From Chitinophaga ginsengisoli (GTDB lineage Bacteria; Bacteroidota; Bacteroidia; Chitinophagales; Chitinophagaceae), in contig NZ_PYGK01000005.1 of assembly GCF_003014595.1 (NCBI RefSeq), positions 248,001 through 312,000 of the forward strand: a DNA stretch of 64,000 nucleotides, written 5' to 3'. Within the stretch, counting starts at the first letter, position 1; every line of letters starts with the position of its first letter. The translations under genes were made by a program, and so were the position numbers. This document shows, in pieces, positions 44,096 through 52,582 of this stretch. The notes beneath the pieces are model-generated. The model was not told the DNA's origin and did no database searches. It worked only from the letters and a program-made list of their open reading frames with translations.

Positions 44096-45226
44096 ATGCG
44101 AATTGTTTTAGTAGGGAATTATCCGAAGGACAGGCAGGAAAGTATGGAACGTTTCGCCCGTATGGTGGAAAGTGGTTTAAACGATGCCGGAAATACAACT
44201 GAGATCTGGCGGCCAACAGTCTTCTTTGGATCTTTTTTTAAAGCTACTTCCGGCGGGATTGGCAAGTGGTTTGGATATGTGGACAAGTGGATGTTATTCC
44301 CTTTAGTACTTCGTTTTAAAAACGCTTTCAGGCCAAAGGATACACAGTATCATATCTGTGATCATTCGAACGCTTTTTATCTTAAACATCTGCCAAAGCA
44401 ACGTACGATCATTACCTGCCATGATGTATTAGCCATCAGGGGGGCGCGTGGGCATGCAGATGCTTATTGTCCTGCTTCTTCCTTTGGTAAAGTGATGCAG
44501 GAATGGATACTTTCTAACCTGATCAGTGCAAAGAAAATTGCCTGTGTGTCTCACCTCACGCTGAACCAACTGAAAGAGCTGGCCGCCGGAAAAGGAAAGG
44601 ACGCATCCAACTGGCAGGTGATCCATAATGCTTTCAACGGCGATTTTTCTCCTGTAAGCAAAGCAGACAGTGAGGCTTTACTGAAAGATACAGGCCTGCG
44701 TGCAGATGAACCTTATATTCTGCACATCGGCTCCAAACTGCAACGCAAGAACAGGAAGATGCTGCTGGATATGGTGCATGTATTGGGTGATAAATACAAA
44801 GGAAAGATCTGTTATGCCGGCAATGAAATAGAAGAGTCATTACGTGCACATGCCGTGAAACTGGGACTGCAGGACAGGCTGGTGTCAGTAAAGAAACCAC
44901 CACATGCTACATTAAAGGCATTATACAGCGGGTGTTATGCGTTTATTTTTCCTTCTTTCTCTGAGGGCTTTGGATGGCCGGTAATAGAGGCACAAGCCTG
45001 CGGAGCGGCTGTTGTTGCCAGCAGTATTGAGCCGATGCCGGAAGTGAGCGGAGGCGTGGCATTACATGCAGATCCTCATCAGCCACAGGCATTCGCTACT
45101 GAGTTCCTCAAATTATCTGATAAAGCAACCAGAGACGCTATAATTAACCAGGGTTTTGTCAATGTAAAACGTTTCTCTCCTGATATCATGATTAAGGCGT
45201 ATTTATCCATGTATTCAAAGAACTAA
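44096..45226 (+). CDS. Glycosyltransferase family 4 protein
   Basis: A 376-residue GT4 enzyme. The N-terminus 'MRIVLVGNYPKDRQESMERFARM' is the acceptor domain, 'IITCHDVLAIRGARGHADAY' lies near 102, and the donor domain has 'LHIGSKLQRKNRKMLLDMV' near 205 and 'IFPSFSEGFGWPVIEAQACG' near 285, with the E-x7-E signature. It probably adds one sugar of the repeat unit. The specificity is unknown. It is followed 11 bases later by a hexapeptide acyltransferase gene. Confidence 0.88.
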   Translation: MRIVLVGNYPKDRQESMERFARMVESGLNDAGNTTEIWRPTVFFGSFFKATSGGIGKWFGYVDKWMLFPLVLRFKNAFRPKDTQYHICDHSNAFYLKHLPKQRTIITCHDVLAIRGARGHADAYCPASSFGKVMQEWILSNLISAKKIACVSHLTLNQLKELAAGKGKDASNWQVIHNAFNGDFSPVSKADSEALLKDTGLRADEPYILHIGSKLQRKNRKMLLDMVHVLGDKYKGKICYAGNEIEESLRAHAVKLGLQDRLVSVKKPPHATLKALYSGCYAFIFPSFSEGFGWPVIEAQACGAAVVASSIEPMPEVSGGVALHADPHQPQAFATEFLKLSDKATRDAIINQGFVNVKRFSPDIMIKAYLSMYSKN

Positions 45227-45237
45227 TATATCAGCAG

Positions 45238-45900
45238 ATGATCCTAAAACTGATAACAGTGTGTTTACCCTGGCGCTTAAAACGCCTGGCATTACAAAGC
45301 TGGTTTAAATATAAAATTCATCCTACTGCACGCATAGGGCTGGCATGGGTATTCCCCGGGAAGCTGGTTATGGAGAAGAACAGCCGCATTGATCATCTTA
45401 CGATAGCTGTGAACCTCGACCTGATGCAGATGAGCGAACACGCTAAAATAGGCAGGGGAAACTGGGTGACAGGTTTTGCTACCAATACTAATTCCAAACA
45501 CTTCCGTCATCAGCCGGAGCGCAAAGCAGAACTGATCATGGGAGAGTGGGCAGCCATCACCAAGAACCATCATATAGATTGTACGAATTCCATCACTATA
45601 GGAAAGTTTACCACTATTGCCGGATACCAGTCACAATTGCTTACACACTCTATTAATGTGTATGAGAACCGCCAGGACAGTGCGCCTATCGTGATCGGTG
45701 ACTATGCTTTTATAGGTACGAATGTCGTGATCCTCGGTGGGGCGGTATTACCGGGTTATTCTGTACTGGGTGCAAAATCTTTACTGAATAAACCATTCGA
45801 TGAAGAATGGAAATTATATGCCGGCGTTCCTGCCAAGGCCGTGAGTGATATAGACAAAGATGCGAAATACTTCAGCAGGGCTGATGGATTCGTCTACTAA
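45238..45900 (+). CDS. Left-handed beta-helix (hexapeptide) acyltransferase
   Basis: A 220-residue protein with hexapeptide repeats from about residue 30 onward ('KIHPTARIGLAWVFPGKLVM' and 'GDYAFIGTNVVILGGAVLPG'). 'YAGVPAKAVSDI' is the typical C-terminal end. The active His may be in 'AAITKNHHIDC' near 105. Unlike the AT3 proteins it is soluble and uses acetyl-CoA in the cytoplasm, so it may modify a nucleotide sugar or lipid-linked sugar. It shows no N-terminal nucleotidyltransferase domain. Confidence 0.82.
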   Translation: MILKLITVCLPWRLKRLALQSWFKYKIHPTARIGLAWVFPGKLVMEKNSRIDHLTIAVNLDLMQMSEHAKIGRGNWVTGFATNTNSKHFRHQPERKAELIMGEWAAITKNHHIDCTNSITIGKFTTIAGYQSQLLTHSINVYENRQDSAPIVIGDYAFIGTNVVILGGAVLPGYSVLGAKSLLNKPFDEEWKLYAGVPAKAVSDIDKDAKYFSRADGFVY

Positions 45901-45948
45901 GCAACATTGTAAATATTAACCGACAAATTGTTAAAAGAAAGTAACAGA

Positions 45949-47076
45949 ATGAACATCCTTCATGTAATCCCTTCTTATAAACCTGCTTACGTATACGGCG
46001 GCCCTATCTATTCAAGTTCGGCGCTGTGCGAACAACTGGTGGCGGAAGGACATAAGGTGACTGTAGTGACTACAACTGCTAATGGAAAAGAGGAGCTGAA
46101 TGTACAGCAAGGCGTAGTACAGCAGGTAGATGGCGTGGATACGATCTACTTTAAACGTTTAACAAAAGATCATACACATTTTTCCCCGGCACTGATCAGT
46201 TATTTATACAGGAACATCAAAAAATATGATGCGGTGCATATCCATTCCTGGTGGAACCTGGTGAGCATCTTCACCCTGCTGGTATGTTATGTGAGAAGAG
46301 TGCGTCCTGTAGTTTCTCCGAGAGGAATGCTGAGTGATTATATCCTGGAAACGAATCACAATTTCCAGAAGAAGATCATACAGAAAGTAGTCGGTGATCC
46401 TTTATTATCTAAAGTGAAATTTCACGCTACTTCTCTTGCAGAAGTACACGAGATAAAGAAGATGTATCCTGCTTCACAGGTAGCGGAGATATTCAACTTC
46501 GTGACAGTGCCTGAAGGTCCGGTAGCACCTAAGACTGTTCAGCCAAAGATTAAGTTCGTTTTTCTGAGCAGGATAGATCCGAAGAAAGGACTGGAACTAT
46601 TGTTCAAAGCACTCAGCATGGTCAGCTTCCCTTATGAACTGACGATAGCAGGTCCTTATAAAGAGGATTACCTGGAGCAGTTGAAAGCGCTGACGCGCGA
46701 ATATGGCATAGATCAACATATCACCTGGGTAGGTCCGGTGTATGGTGATGCTAAGTTCAAGTTACTGCGCGATCATGATGTGATGGTACTGACCTCTTAC
46801 AATGAAAATTTCGCCAACATCGTCATAGAGTCCCTGGCCATGGGTACACCTGTATTGATCAGCAACATGGTCGGATTAAGCACTTACATCAGAGATAATC
46901 AACTAGGTTGGATATCTGGCATCGATCCTCAGCATATTAAGGAAATACTGGAGCAGGTATATGCAGAAAGAGACAGACTGCCAACTATGTCTGCCGCCGC
47001 ACCAGCGCTGATGCAGCGCGACTTCGACAGAAGCCGGCTGGTGAACAAGTATATCGAATTGTATAAGTCAAAATAA
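45949..47076 (+). CDS. Glycosyltransferase family 4 protein
   Basis: A 375-residue GT4 enzyme. The N-terminus is 'MNILHVIPSYKPAYVYGGPI', followed by 'AVHIHSWWNLVSIFTLLV' near 92 and 'VSPRGMLSDYILETNH' near 120. The donor domain has 'KFVFLSRIDPKKGLELLFKA' near 203 and 'LTSYNENFANIVIESLAMG', with the E-x7-E motif slightly shifted. The ATG at 45949 gives the family start; a TTG at 45928 is an alternative. It is one of five GT4 enzymes and one GT2 in the locus. Confidence 0.88.
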   Translation: MNILHVIPSYKPAYVYGGPIYSSSALCEQLVAEGHKVTVVTTTANGKEELNVQQGVVQQVDGVDTIYFKRLTKDHTHFSPALISYLYRNIKKYDAVHIHSWWNLVSIFTLLVCYVRRVRPVVSPRGMLSDYILETNHNFQKKIIQKVVGDPLLSKVKFHATSLAEVHEIKKMYPASQVAEIFNFVTVPEGPVAPKTVQPKIKFVFLSRIDPKKGLELLFKALSMVSFPYELTIAGPYKEDYLEQLKALTREYGIDQHITWVGPVYGDAKFKLLRDHDVMVLTSYNENFANIVIESLAMGTPVLISNMVGLSTYIRDNQLGWISGIDPQHIKEILEQVYAERDRLPTMSAAAPALMQRDFDRSRLVNKYIELYKSK

Positions 47077-47082
47077 ATCAGG

Positions 47083-47943
47083 GTGTCTAATTCTTTAACA
47101 GTTATCATCCTCAGCTATAACGAGGAGAAACATATTACCCGTTGTATTCAGAACCTGAAGCGCGTGTCAGACAATATTATCATTATTGACAGCATGTCTA
47201 CTGACCGCACTGTTGAAATAGCGACCGCATTGGGGGCTACAGTTGTTCAGAGACCGTGGCCGGGCAATCACTCGGACCAGTTCAACTGGGCGCTGGACAA
47301 TTGCAATATCACTACTACGTGGACCATGCGTATGGATTGTGATGAATACCTGCTGGATGAACTGATAGATGAGATCAATACAAAGCTGCCACTGGCTAAG
47401 CCGGAGACAGGAGGTTTTATCATCAAACGCCGTGTGATCTTCATGGATAAGTGGATGAAACGTGGCGGCTTCTATCCGCATCGATTGCTGCGTATCTGGC
47501 GTACAGGTACCGGTAAGCTGGAAGAGCGTGCTATGGATGAACATGTGGTATTGGAGAAAGGAGAAACGGAAGCTTTCCAACATGACATGGTGGACCACAA
47601 CCTGAATGACCTCACCTGGTGGACACACAAGCAGAATAATTATGCTTCACGTGAAGTGAAAGATCTGCTGGATATAGAAAAAGGAACAACCTCTGCGAAT
47701 AATGTGGATGTATCACTGAGCGGTGAACAGTCTTCCCGCAAGAGATGGATCAAGGAGAAAGTGTACAGTAAGATACCCTTGTTTGTACGTCCTTTCATTT
47801 ATTTTATTTACCGCTACTTTATACGCTTAGGTTTCCTGGATGGTGGTGCAGGGCTTGTATGGCATTTCCTGCAGGGCTTCTGGTACCGCTTCCTGGTAGA
47901 TGCCAAGATGTATGAATTAAAACGAAATAACAGGTTAAGATAG
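47083..47943 (+). CDS. Glycosyltransferase family 2 protein
   Basis: A 286-residue GT2 enzyme. It starts (GTG) 'LTVIILSYNEEKHITRCIQ', with 'IIIDSMSTDRTVEIA' near 33, the metal-binding 'MRMDCDEYL' near 84 and 'RRVIFMDKWMKRGGFYPHRL' near 115. The C-terminal part has one or two amphipathic or membrane-associated segments ('YFIRLGFLDGGAGLVWHFLQ', split here at its end). It resembles the inverting GT2 proteins of the WaaE/KdtX-like group. It begins six bases after the preceding stop. Confidence 0.9.
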   Translation: MSNSLTVIILSYNEEKHITRCIQNLKRVSDNIIIIDSMSTDRTVEIATALGATVVQRPWPGNHSDQFNWALDNCNITTTWTMRMDCDEYLLDELIDEINTKLPLAKPETGGFIIKRRVIFMDKWMKRGGFYPHRLLRIWRTGTGKLEERAMDEHVVLEKGETEAFQHDMVDHNLNDLTWWTHKQNNYASREVKDLLDIEKGTTSANNVDVSLSGEQSSRKRWIKEKVYSKIPLFVRPFIYFIYRYFIRLGFLDGGAGLVWHFLQGFWYRFLVDAKMYELKRNNRLR

Positions 47944-47945
47944 GG

Positions 47946-48407
47946 ATGAGACTGAGCGTAAAGAGAAGTACTGTTGTAATTGCATTGATCGTTTATATAG
48001 CAGCATTGTTATATATCGTTTTCCTGGAGCCAACAAGGAGTAGCGGAGAACACTATGCACCGCCAAGATGGGTGCCACTGAAGAGTACTTATGACTTCAT
48101 TATTGAAGCTGGTCATTCCATCAGATACTGGCTTTTCTTTCTACTGAATTTACTGGGCAATATCATATTGTTCATGCCATTCGGCGGTCTTACAGATGCA
48201 TTGTCAGGAACACCTGCCAATAAAATTAGAGTGATAATCGCTGCATTTATTTTCAGCGGGTGTATCGAATTGATGCAACTGGCCTTCAGGATCGGTGTAT
48301 ATGATGCGGATGATATTCTGCTGAATACACTGGGTGCTTACGTGGGGCTTTGCATGTATCGATTCCTGGTAAAAAAGAATGTAGTACTTGTTTATAATAA
48401 TTCCTGA
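47946..48407 (+). CDS. VanZ-family membrane protein
   Basis: A 153-residue protein with four membrane segments and the VanZ-like signature: 'LLNLLGNIILFMPFGGLTDA' near 58-77 and 'FIFSGCIELMQLAFRIGVYD' near 97-116, then 'DADDILLNTLGAYVGLCMYR'. VanZ proteins are small membrane proteins of unclear biochemical role and are often found in polysaccharide loci. It begins two bases after the GT2 stop and ends five bases before the acetyltransferase gene, so it belongs to the locus. Confidence 0.85.
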   Translation: MRLSVKRSTVVIALIVYIAALLYIVFLEPTRSSGEHYAPPRWVPLKSTYDFIIEAGHSIRYWLFFLLNLLGNIILFMPFGGLTDALSGTPANKIRVIIAAFIFSGCIELMQLAFRIGVYDADDILLNTLGAYVGLCMYRFLVKKNVVLVYNNS

Positions 48408-48412
48408 TAGCA

Positions 48413-48979
48413 ATGGATAACTTTTATCTGTCACAGGTCCGTTTAAAAGACTTTAATGCTGCTGAAGGCCTGGACCGCGGCGCCGGTAAATTAAAGGAAA
48501 CCTGCTGGTACATTGTCAAAATGCTGTTCTTCCTGACAGCCTTTCCTGTGCCATCCGGCATCAAAGCCAGACTATTGCGCCTGTTTGGAGCAAAGGTAGG
48601 AAGTGGTGTGGTGATCAAACCAAGAGTGAACATCCATTTTCCCTGGAAACTGGAGATAGGTAATGATGTATGGCTGGGTGAAGAGGTCTACCTGCTCAAT
48701 TTTGAACCATTGGTGATAGGTAATAACGTGTGTATATCACAGCGTGCATTCCTCTGTGGCGGTAATCACGATTTCAGGCATCCTGCCATGCCTTACCGTA
48801 ATGCACCCATTACACTGATGGATGGATGCTGGGTAGGCGCTTGTGTATTCATCGGGCCGGGTGTTACGATAGGAACGGATACAGTGATCACAGCAGGTTC
48901 AGTGGTGACAGCATCGGTAGCACAGAATGGTATATTCAAAGGTAACCCACTGGCTTTTGTGTCAGATAGGTGGAGATAA
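48413..48979 (+). CDS. wcaF: WcaF-type putative colanic acid acetyltransferase
   Basis: A 188-residue hexapeptide acetyltransferase. After an N-terminal region of about 55 residues ('LKETCWYIVKMLFFLTAFPV') it has left-handed beta-helix repeats with 'IKPRVNIHFPWKLEIGNDVW' near 63, 'LNFEPLVIGNNVCISQRAFL' near 94-113, the catalytic His region 'CGGNHDFRHPAMPY' and the C-terminal 'AQNGIFKGNPLAFV'. These match WcaF of colanic acid loci. It overlaps slightly, or abuts, the following wcaI-like gene. Confidence 0.85.
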   Translation: MDNFYLSQVRLKDFNAAEGLDRGAGKLKETCWYIVKMLFFLTAFPVPSGIKARLLRLFGAKVGSGVVIKPRVNIHFPWKLEIGNDVWLGEEVYLLNFEPLVIGNNVCISQRAFLCGGNHDFRHPAMPYRNAPITLMDGCWVGACVFIGPGVTIGTDTVITAGSVVTASVAQNGIFKGNPLAFVSDRWR

Positions 48980-49005
48980 CAAAAAACAGAAATCTATATA
49001 GCGGT

Positions 49006-50250
49006 ATGTCCAAGCGATTACTATTGATTGGAGGTAATTTCTCGCCGGAGCCCACCGGAATAGGTAAGTATAATGGGGAAATGATCAAATGGCTGGCAGC
49101 ACAGGGATATGATTGTACTGTCATTACCAGTTATCCTTATTATCCGGAGTGGAAGGTGCAACCTCCTTATGACAGGAACAAGAACTGGTATAAGAAAGAA
49201 GTGATAGAGAATAACGGACAGGGAGGAAAGATCACAGTATATCGTTGTCCGCAGTATGTGCCGGCAAAGCCTTCCGGCAAGACACGTATCATGCTGGACT
49301 TCTCTTTCGCCGTATCTGCCTTCTTCAAAATACTGCAATTGCTGCCCCGTAAAAAGTATCATGTAGTGATTACGGTGGTGCCACCATTTCACCTGGGATT
49401 ACTGGCTGTATTGTATAAGAAATTCAAAGGTGCGAAGTTCTTCTACCACATACAGGATATGCAGATAGAGGCGGCGCGTGACCTGAATATGATCTCATCT
49501 CCAAAGCTCATTAAAGCATTGTTCGGATTGGAGCGCTACATCTTTAAGAACGCGGACATGGTGAGCAGTATATCAGATGGTATGATGCGCAGGATCCAGG
49601 AGAAAGCCGGCAAGGATATTTTCTTCTTCCCCAACTGGGTGGACGTGACCTTGTTCCATCCTATTGAAGACCGTGTAAAACTAAAGGCGGAATACGGCTT
49701 TAACAGCAATGACAAGATCGTGTTGTATTCAGGTGCGATCGGAGAGAAGCAGGGGCTGGAAGCAATTCTAAATACTGCCGAAACACTAAAGAGTGATCAA
49801 CAACTGAAATTCCTGATCTGTGGTTCCGGTCCTTACAAGGAGAAATTAAAAGCAGAAGCAGAAGGGAGAGGTCTTGATAATGTTATATTCTTTCCGCTGC
49901 AACCATTTGAAAAATTCAATCAGTTCCTCAATATGGCCGATGTGCACCTGGTGATACAGAAAGGCAACGCAAGCGACCTGGTGATGCCATCCAAACTGAC
50001 CACTATCCTGGCGGTAGGAGGGTTGGCACTGATCACCGCCAATAGCGGTACCAGCCTGTATGAACTGGTAGACAAGCATAATATGGGCATACTGGTTAAG
50101 GCAGAAGATCAGCAGGCGCTTACTGATGGCATTATCAGGGCTATGCAGGACAATGCTCCGGCGATAGCAAGGAACGGACGTGTGTATGCCGAAACACATT
50201 TGTCTGTAGGAAAAATAATGTCTCGTTTCGAGGAAGCGGTAGTTAGTTAA
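49006..50250 (+). CDS. wcaI: WcaI-family glycosyltransferase
   Basis: A 414-residue GT4 enzyme matching WcaI of colanic acid synthesis: 'LLIGGNFSPEPTGIGKYNGE' at the N-terminus, 'SYPYYPEWKVQPPYDRNKNW' near 45, then 'HIQDMQIEAARDLNMI' near 145. The donor domain has 'IVLYSGAIGEKQGLEAIL' near 235 and 'NASDLVMPSKLTTILAVGGL', split here at its end, near 325. WcaI is proposed to add fucose or glucose in colanic acid. The ATG at 49006 is preferred; a GTG at 48970 inside wcaF would add twelve residues. Confidence 0.88.
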   Translation: MSKRLLLIGGNFSPEPTGIGKYNGEMIKWLAAQGYDCTVITSYPYYPEWKVQPPYDRNKNWYKKEVIENNGQGGKITVYRCPQYVPAKPSGKTRIMLDFSFAVSAFFKILQLLPRKKYHVVITVVPPFHLGLLAVLYKKFKGAKFFYHIQDMQIEAARDLNMISSPKLIKALFGLERYIFKNADMVSSISDGMMRRIQEKAGKDIFFFPNWVDVTLFHPIEDRVKLKAEYGFNSNDKIVLYSGAIGEKQGLEAILNTAETLKSDQQLKFLICGSGPYKEKLKAEAEGRGLDNVIFFPLQPFEKFNQFLNMADVHLVIQKGNASDLVMPSKLTTILAVGGLALITANSGTSLYELVDKHNMGILVKAEDQQALTDGIIRAMQDNAPAIARNGRVYAETHLSVGKIMSRFEEAVVS

Positions 50251-50269
50251 CATCATTGAACCTTATTTT

Positions 50270-51655
50270 ATGTTAGACCGATATCTTAAAATATGTAGCA
50301 TTCAGATCCTTGTAATGGATTTTATTTGCCTCAATGCCTTCTTCTTTTTTACGCTTTACTGGCTGCAGCAATATGGCGTGCCGGTAAGTGTGAATAGAGA
50401 TACTTTCCTGCTGGCCTCAAATATTGCGTGGGTTGTAGCCCTGTATACAACAGGTCTTTATTTTATGAGCCAGCAGATGTCTGTAGAGAGAATCATCAAA
50501 AAGCTGTTGCAGAGTATCATGTTATACCTGCTGCTGTTGCTGGTTTTTGTATTCCTGAACAAAGAAGCGTTTAACAGGATCTTCATCGTGACCTATATGA
50601 CATTGTTCGTACTGGTTGTGCTGCTGGACAGGCTTTTCTTTTATATGCTTACCAACTACATCATTCACCGTAAAGAGATCGAACGCAAGGTGGTAATTGT
50701 AGGTTATAATGATCTCTCAAAACAACTGGTGGACAACCTGGTAGGTCGCAAAAGTAACCTGCGTTTTGAAGGGTATTTTGAAGAATACAACAATGTGCAT
50801 GAACTGTCTTTGTACCCGGTGATTGGTACACTGAAAGACTGCATTCCATATGCACAGTCAAACAATATCAGGGAGATCTATTCTACCTTATCGCCTGAGC
50901 AGTTCCCTTATCTGTATACGCTGGCACATGAAGCTGAACGTCATTTTATCCGTTTCCGTTTTGTGCCTGACTTCAGAATGTTTGTGAATCGCCAGATATA
51001 TGTAGACTACCTCGATAATATACCTATCATATCATTGAGAGCAGAACCGCTGGATGATATTGCCAACCGGTTAAGGAAACGTATTTTTGATATTGTGTTC
51101 AGTGGTGCCGTAATGCTTTTTATTCTGAGCTGGCTCATACCTCTACTGGCGTTGCTGATAAGGTTAGAGTCAAGAGGGCCTATATTCTTTGTGCAGCATC
51201 GTACCGGGCGCAACAATCAGACCTTCCGTTGTTTGAAGTTCAGAAGTATGTATGTGAACAAAGATGCTAACTCCAAGCAGGCGACAAGGAATGACCGTCG
51301 TTTTACGAAGATCGGGCGTATATTGCGTAAGACAAATCTGGATGAGATGCCGCAGTTCCTGAACGTGTTTTTGGGTGATATGTCTATCGTTGGTCCACGT
51401 CCACATATGCTGAAACATACAGAGGAATATTCAGCGGTCATTCAGAAATATATGATCCGTCACTTCCTGAAACCTGGTATCACTGGCTGGGCACAGGTGA
51501 ACGGGTATCGCGGTGAGGTGACTGATGAATTACATTTGCGTAAACGTATCGAACATGATATCTGGTACATGGAAAACTGGTCAGTGTATCTAGATCTGCG
51601 AATTATATTTTTAACTGTATTTAACACTATAAGAGGAGATAAGAACGCATTTTAA
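50270..51655 (+). CDS. wcaJ: Undecaprenyl-phosphate glucose phosphotransferase (WcaJ-type)
   Basis: A 461-residue polyisoprenyl-phosphate hexose-1-phosphate transferase. It has four N-terminal membrane segments (to about 130), a CoA-binding-like Rossmann region (about 140-250) and the catalytic domain from 'KRIFDIVFSGAVMLFILSW' near 268, with 'QHRTGRNNQTFRCLKFRSM' near 303-321 and 'NLDEMPQFLNVFLGDMSIVG', ending 'PRPHM', near 355. It primes repeat-unit synthesis by loading glucose-1-phosphate onto undecaprenyl phosphate. It is the last gene of the locus, which is unusual because priming enzymes often come early. Confidence 0.93.
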   Translation: MLDRYLKICSIQILVMDFICLNAFFFFTLYWLQQYGVPVSVNRDTFLLASNIAWVVALYTTGLYFMSQQMSVERIIKKLLQSIMLYLLLLLVFVFLNKEAFNRIFIVTYMTLFVLVVLLDRLFFYMLTNYIIHRKEIERKVVIVGYNDLSKQLVDNLVGRKSNLRFEGYFEEYNNVHELSLYPVIGTLKDCIPYAQSNNIREIYSTLSPEQFPYLYTLAHEAERHFIRFRFVPDFRMFVNRQIYVDYLDNIPIISLRAEPLDDIANRLRKRIFDIVFSGAVMLFILSWLIPLLALLIRLESRGPIFFVQHRTGRNNQTFRCLKFRSMYVNKDANSKQATRNDRRFTKIGRILRKTNLDEMPQFLNVFLGDMSIVGPRPHMLKHTEEYSAVIQKYMIRHFLKPGITGWAQVNGYRGEVTDELHLRKRIEHDIWYMENWSVYLDLRIIFLTVFNTIRGDKNAF

Positions 51656-51789
51656 CAATTTTTATAGCATATTTTACTTGTATTAGTAAGAATGTTAATA
51701 GAAAAGGAATCGCGTTAAGTGTTATTTTTACACTCCGGTAGTCAGGGTACGCCGGGGTCAACTTCAGGGATGCCTGTAAACAGCGTTAC

Positions 51790-52476
51790 ATGAAAAGTTC
51801 TGTGTCAGCACAAAATTTCCTTGAAGACAGCCGGCTAATAGAAGACATCTTTCACGAATTGAAATCTATTGTAGCAAGCATTCTTTCAAGTGTTGAACTC
51901 ATAGTACTGTACGACGGGAAAGCAATGGGAAACAAGATCACCCGTCAGGCAGAGTCGATCAAAGCGCAGGTGATAGAGCTTGATTTTCAGTTGCAGAATA
52001 TACGGATCATACAGCATATGCTGGACAAAACCTTCCAGCTGAAGCGAAAGATGACCAACTTGCATTTTTTTCTGGGGCAACTGGTACGTGAAGAGCCATA
52101 CAACAATCTACTGTCTCCCGCCGTTGAATTACAGCATAGTAAAATACCTGTGGAGGCGAACATTGACGAAACCGTGATGCGGCAGTTGGTCCTGAACCTT
52201 TTTTTCTGGATGCAGCGGCACTCAACCACCCATCAGATCCCGAAGATGGTATTTACTTTTGGGTCCGGATACTTTGAAGTAAAGGGAACTTTTTATGCTA
52301 ATTATATCTTTTCGTCTCCCTTCAAATCATCGGAGAGGGGGGATAACGAGATATTACACCAGCCGATATGTCATATGATGTCGTATTTCGCCGCCTTACA
52401 TGACGGCACTTTTGAAATACTGGCGGAACCGGAGAAGAATGTGGTGGTGCTGGTGAAAATACCCTGTAGGGCATAA
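51790..52476 (+). CDS. Degenerate histidine-kinase-like protein
   Basis: A 228-residue soluble protein. The N-terminal dimerisation helix keeps an H-box-like 'DIFHELKSIVASILSSVELI' with His22, very like the 'AHEFKTPLTTIAS' of the kinase at 24124. The C-terminal half has the length of an ATPase domain but lacks clear N, G1 and G2 boxes: 'VLNLFFWMQRHSTTH' sits where the N box should be, and no DxGxG is visible. It may be a pseudokinase or phosphotransfer protein. It lies 134 bases after wcaJ, before a shared terminator, and may belong with the LuxR-type regulator at 25247. Confidence 0.55.
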   Translation: MKSSVSAQNFLEDSRLIEDIFHELKSIVASILSSVELIVLYDGKAMGNKITRQAESIKAQVIELDFQLQNIRIIQHMLDKTFQLKRKMTNLHFFLGQLVREEPYNNLLSPAVELQHSKIPVEANIDETVMRQLVLNLFFWMQRHSTTHQIPKMVFTFGSGYFEVKGTFYANYIFSSPFKSSERGDNEILHQPICHMMSYFAALHDGTFEILAEPEKNVVVLVKIPCRA

Positions 52477-52529
52477 GTCTTACAGCCTGAAACACGTCTC
52501 TTAGAAACAATAAGATAAGGTTAAAACAA

Positions 52530-52551
52530 AGGGGATATTTCCATATCCCCT
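52530..52551. terminator. Bidirectional terminator between the polysaccharide locus and mqo
   Basis: A perfect 9-bp stem (AGGGGATAT / ATATCCCCT) with a TTCC loop. On the + strand it is followed by a run of eight T residues at 52553-52560; on the minus strand the following TTTGTTTT gives a weaker run. Confidence 0.85.
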
Positions 52552-52582
52552 ATTTTTTTTATTACCAGTATGTAAATGCTAT

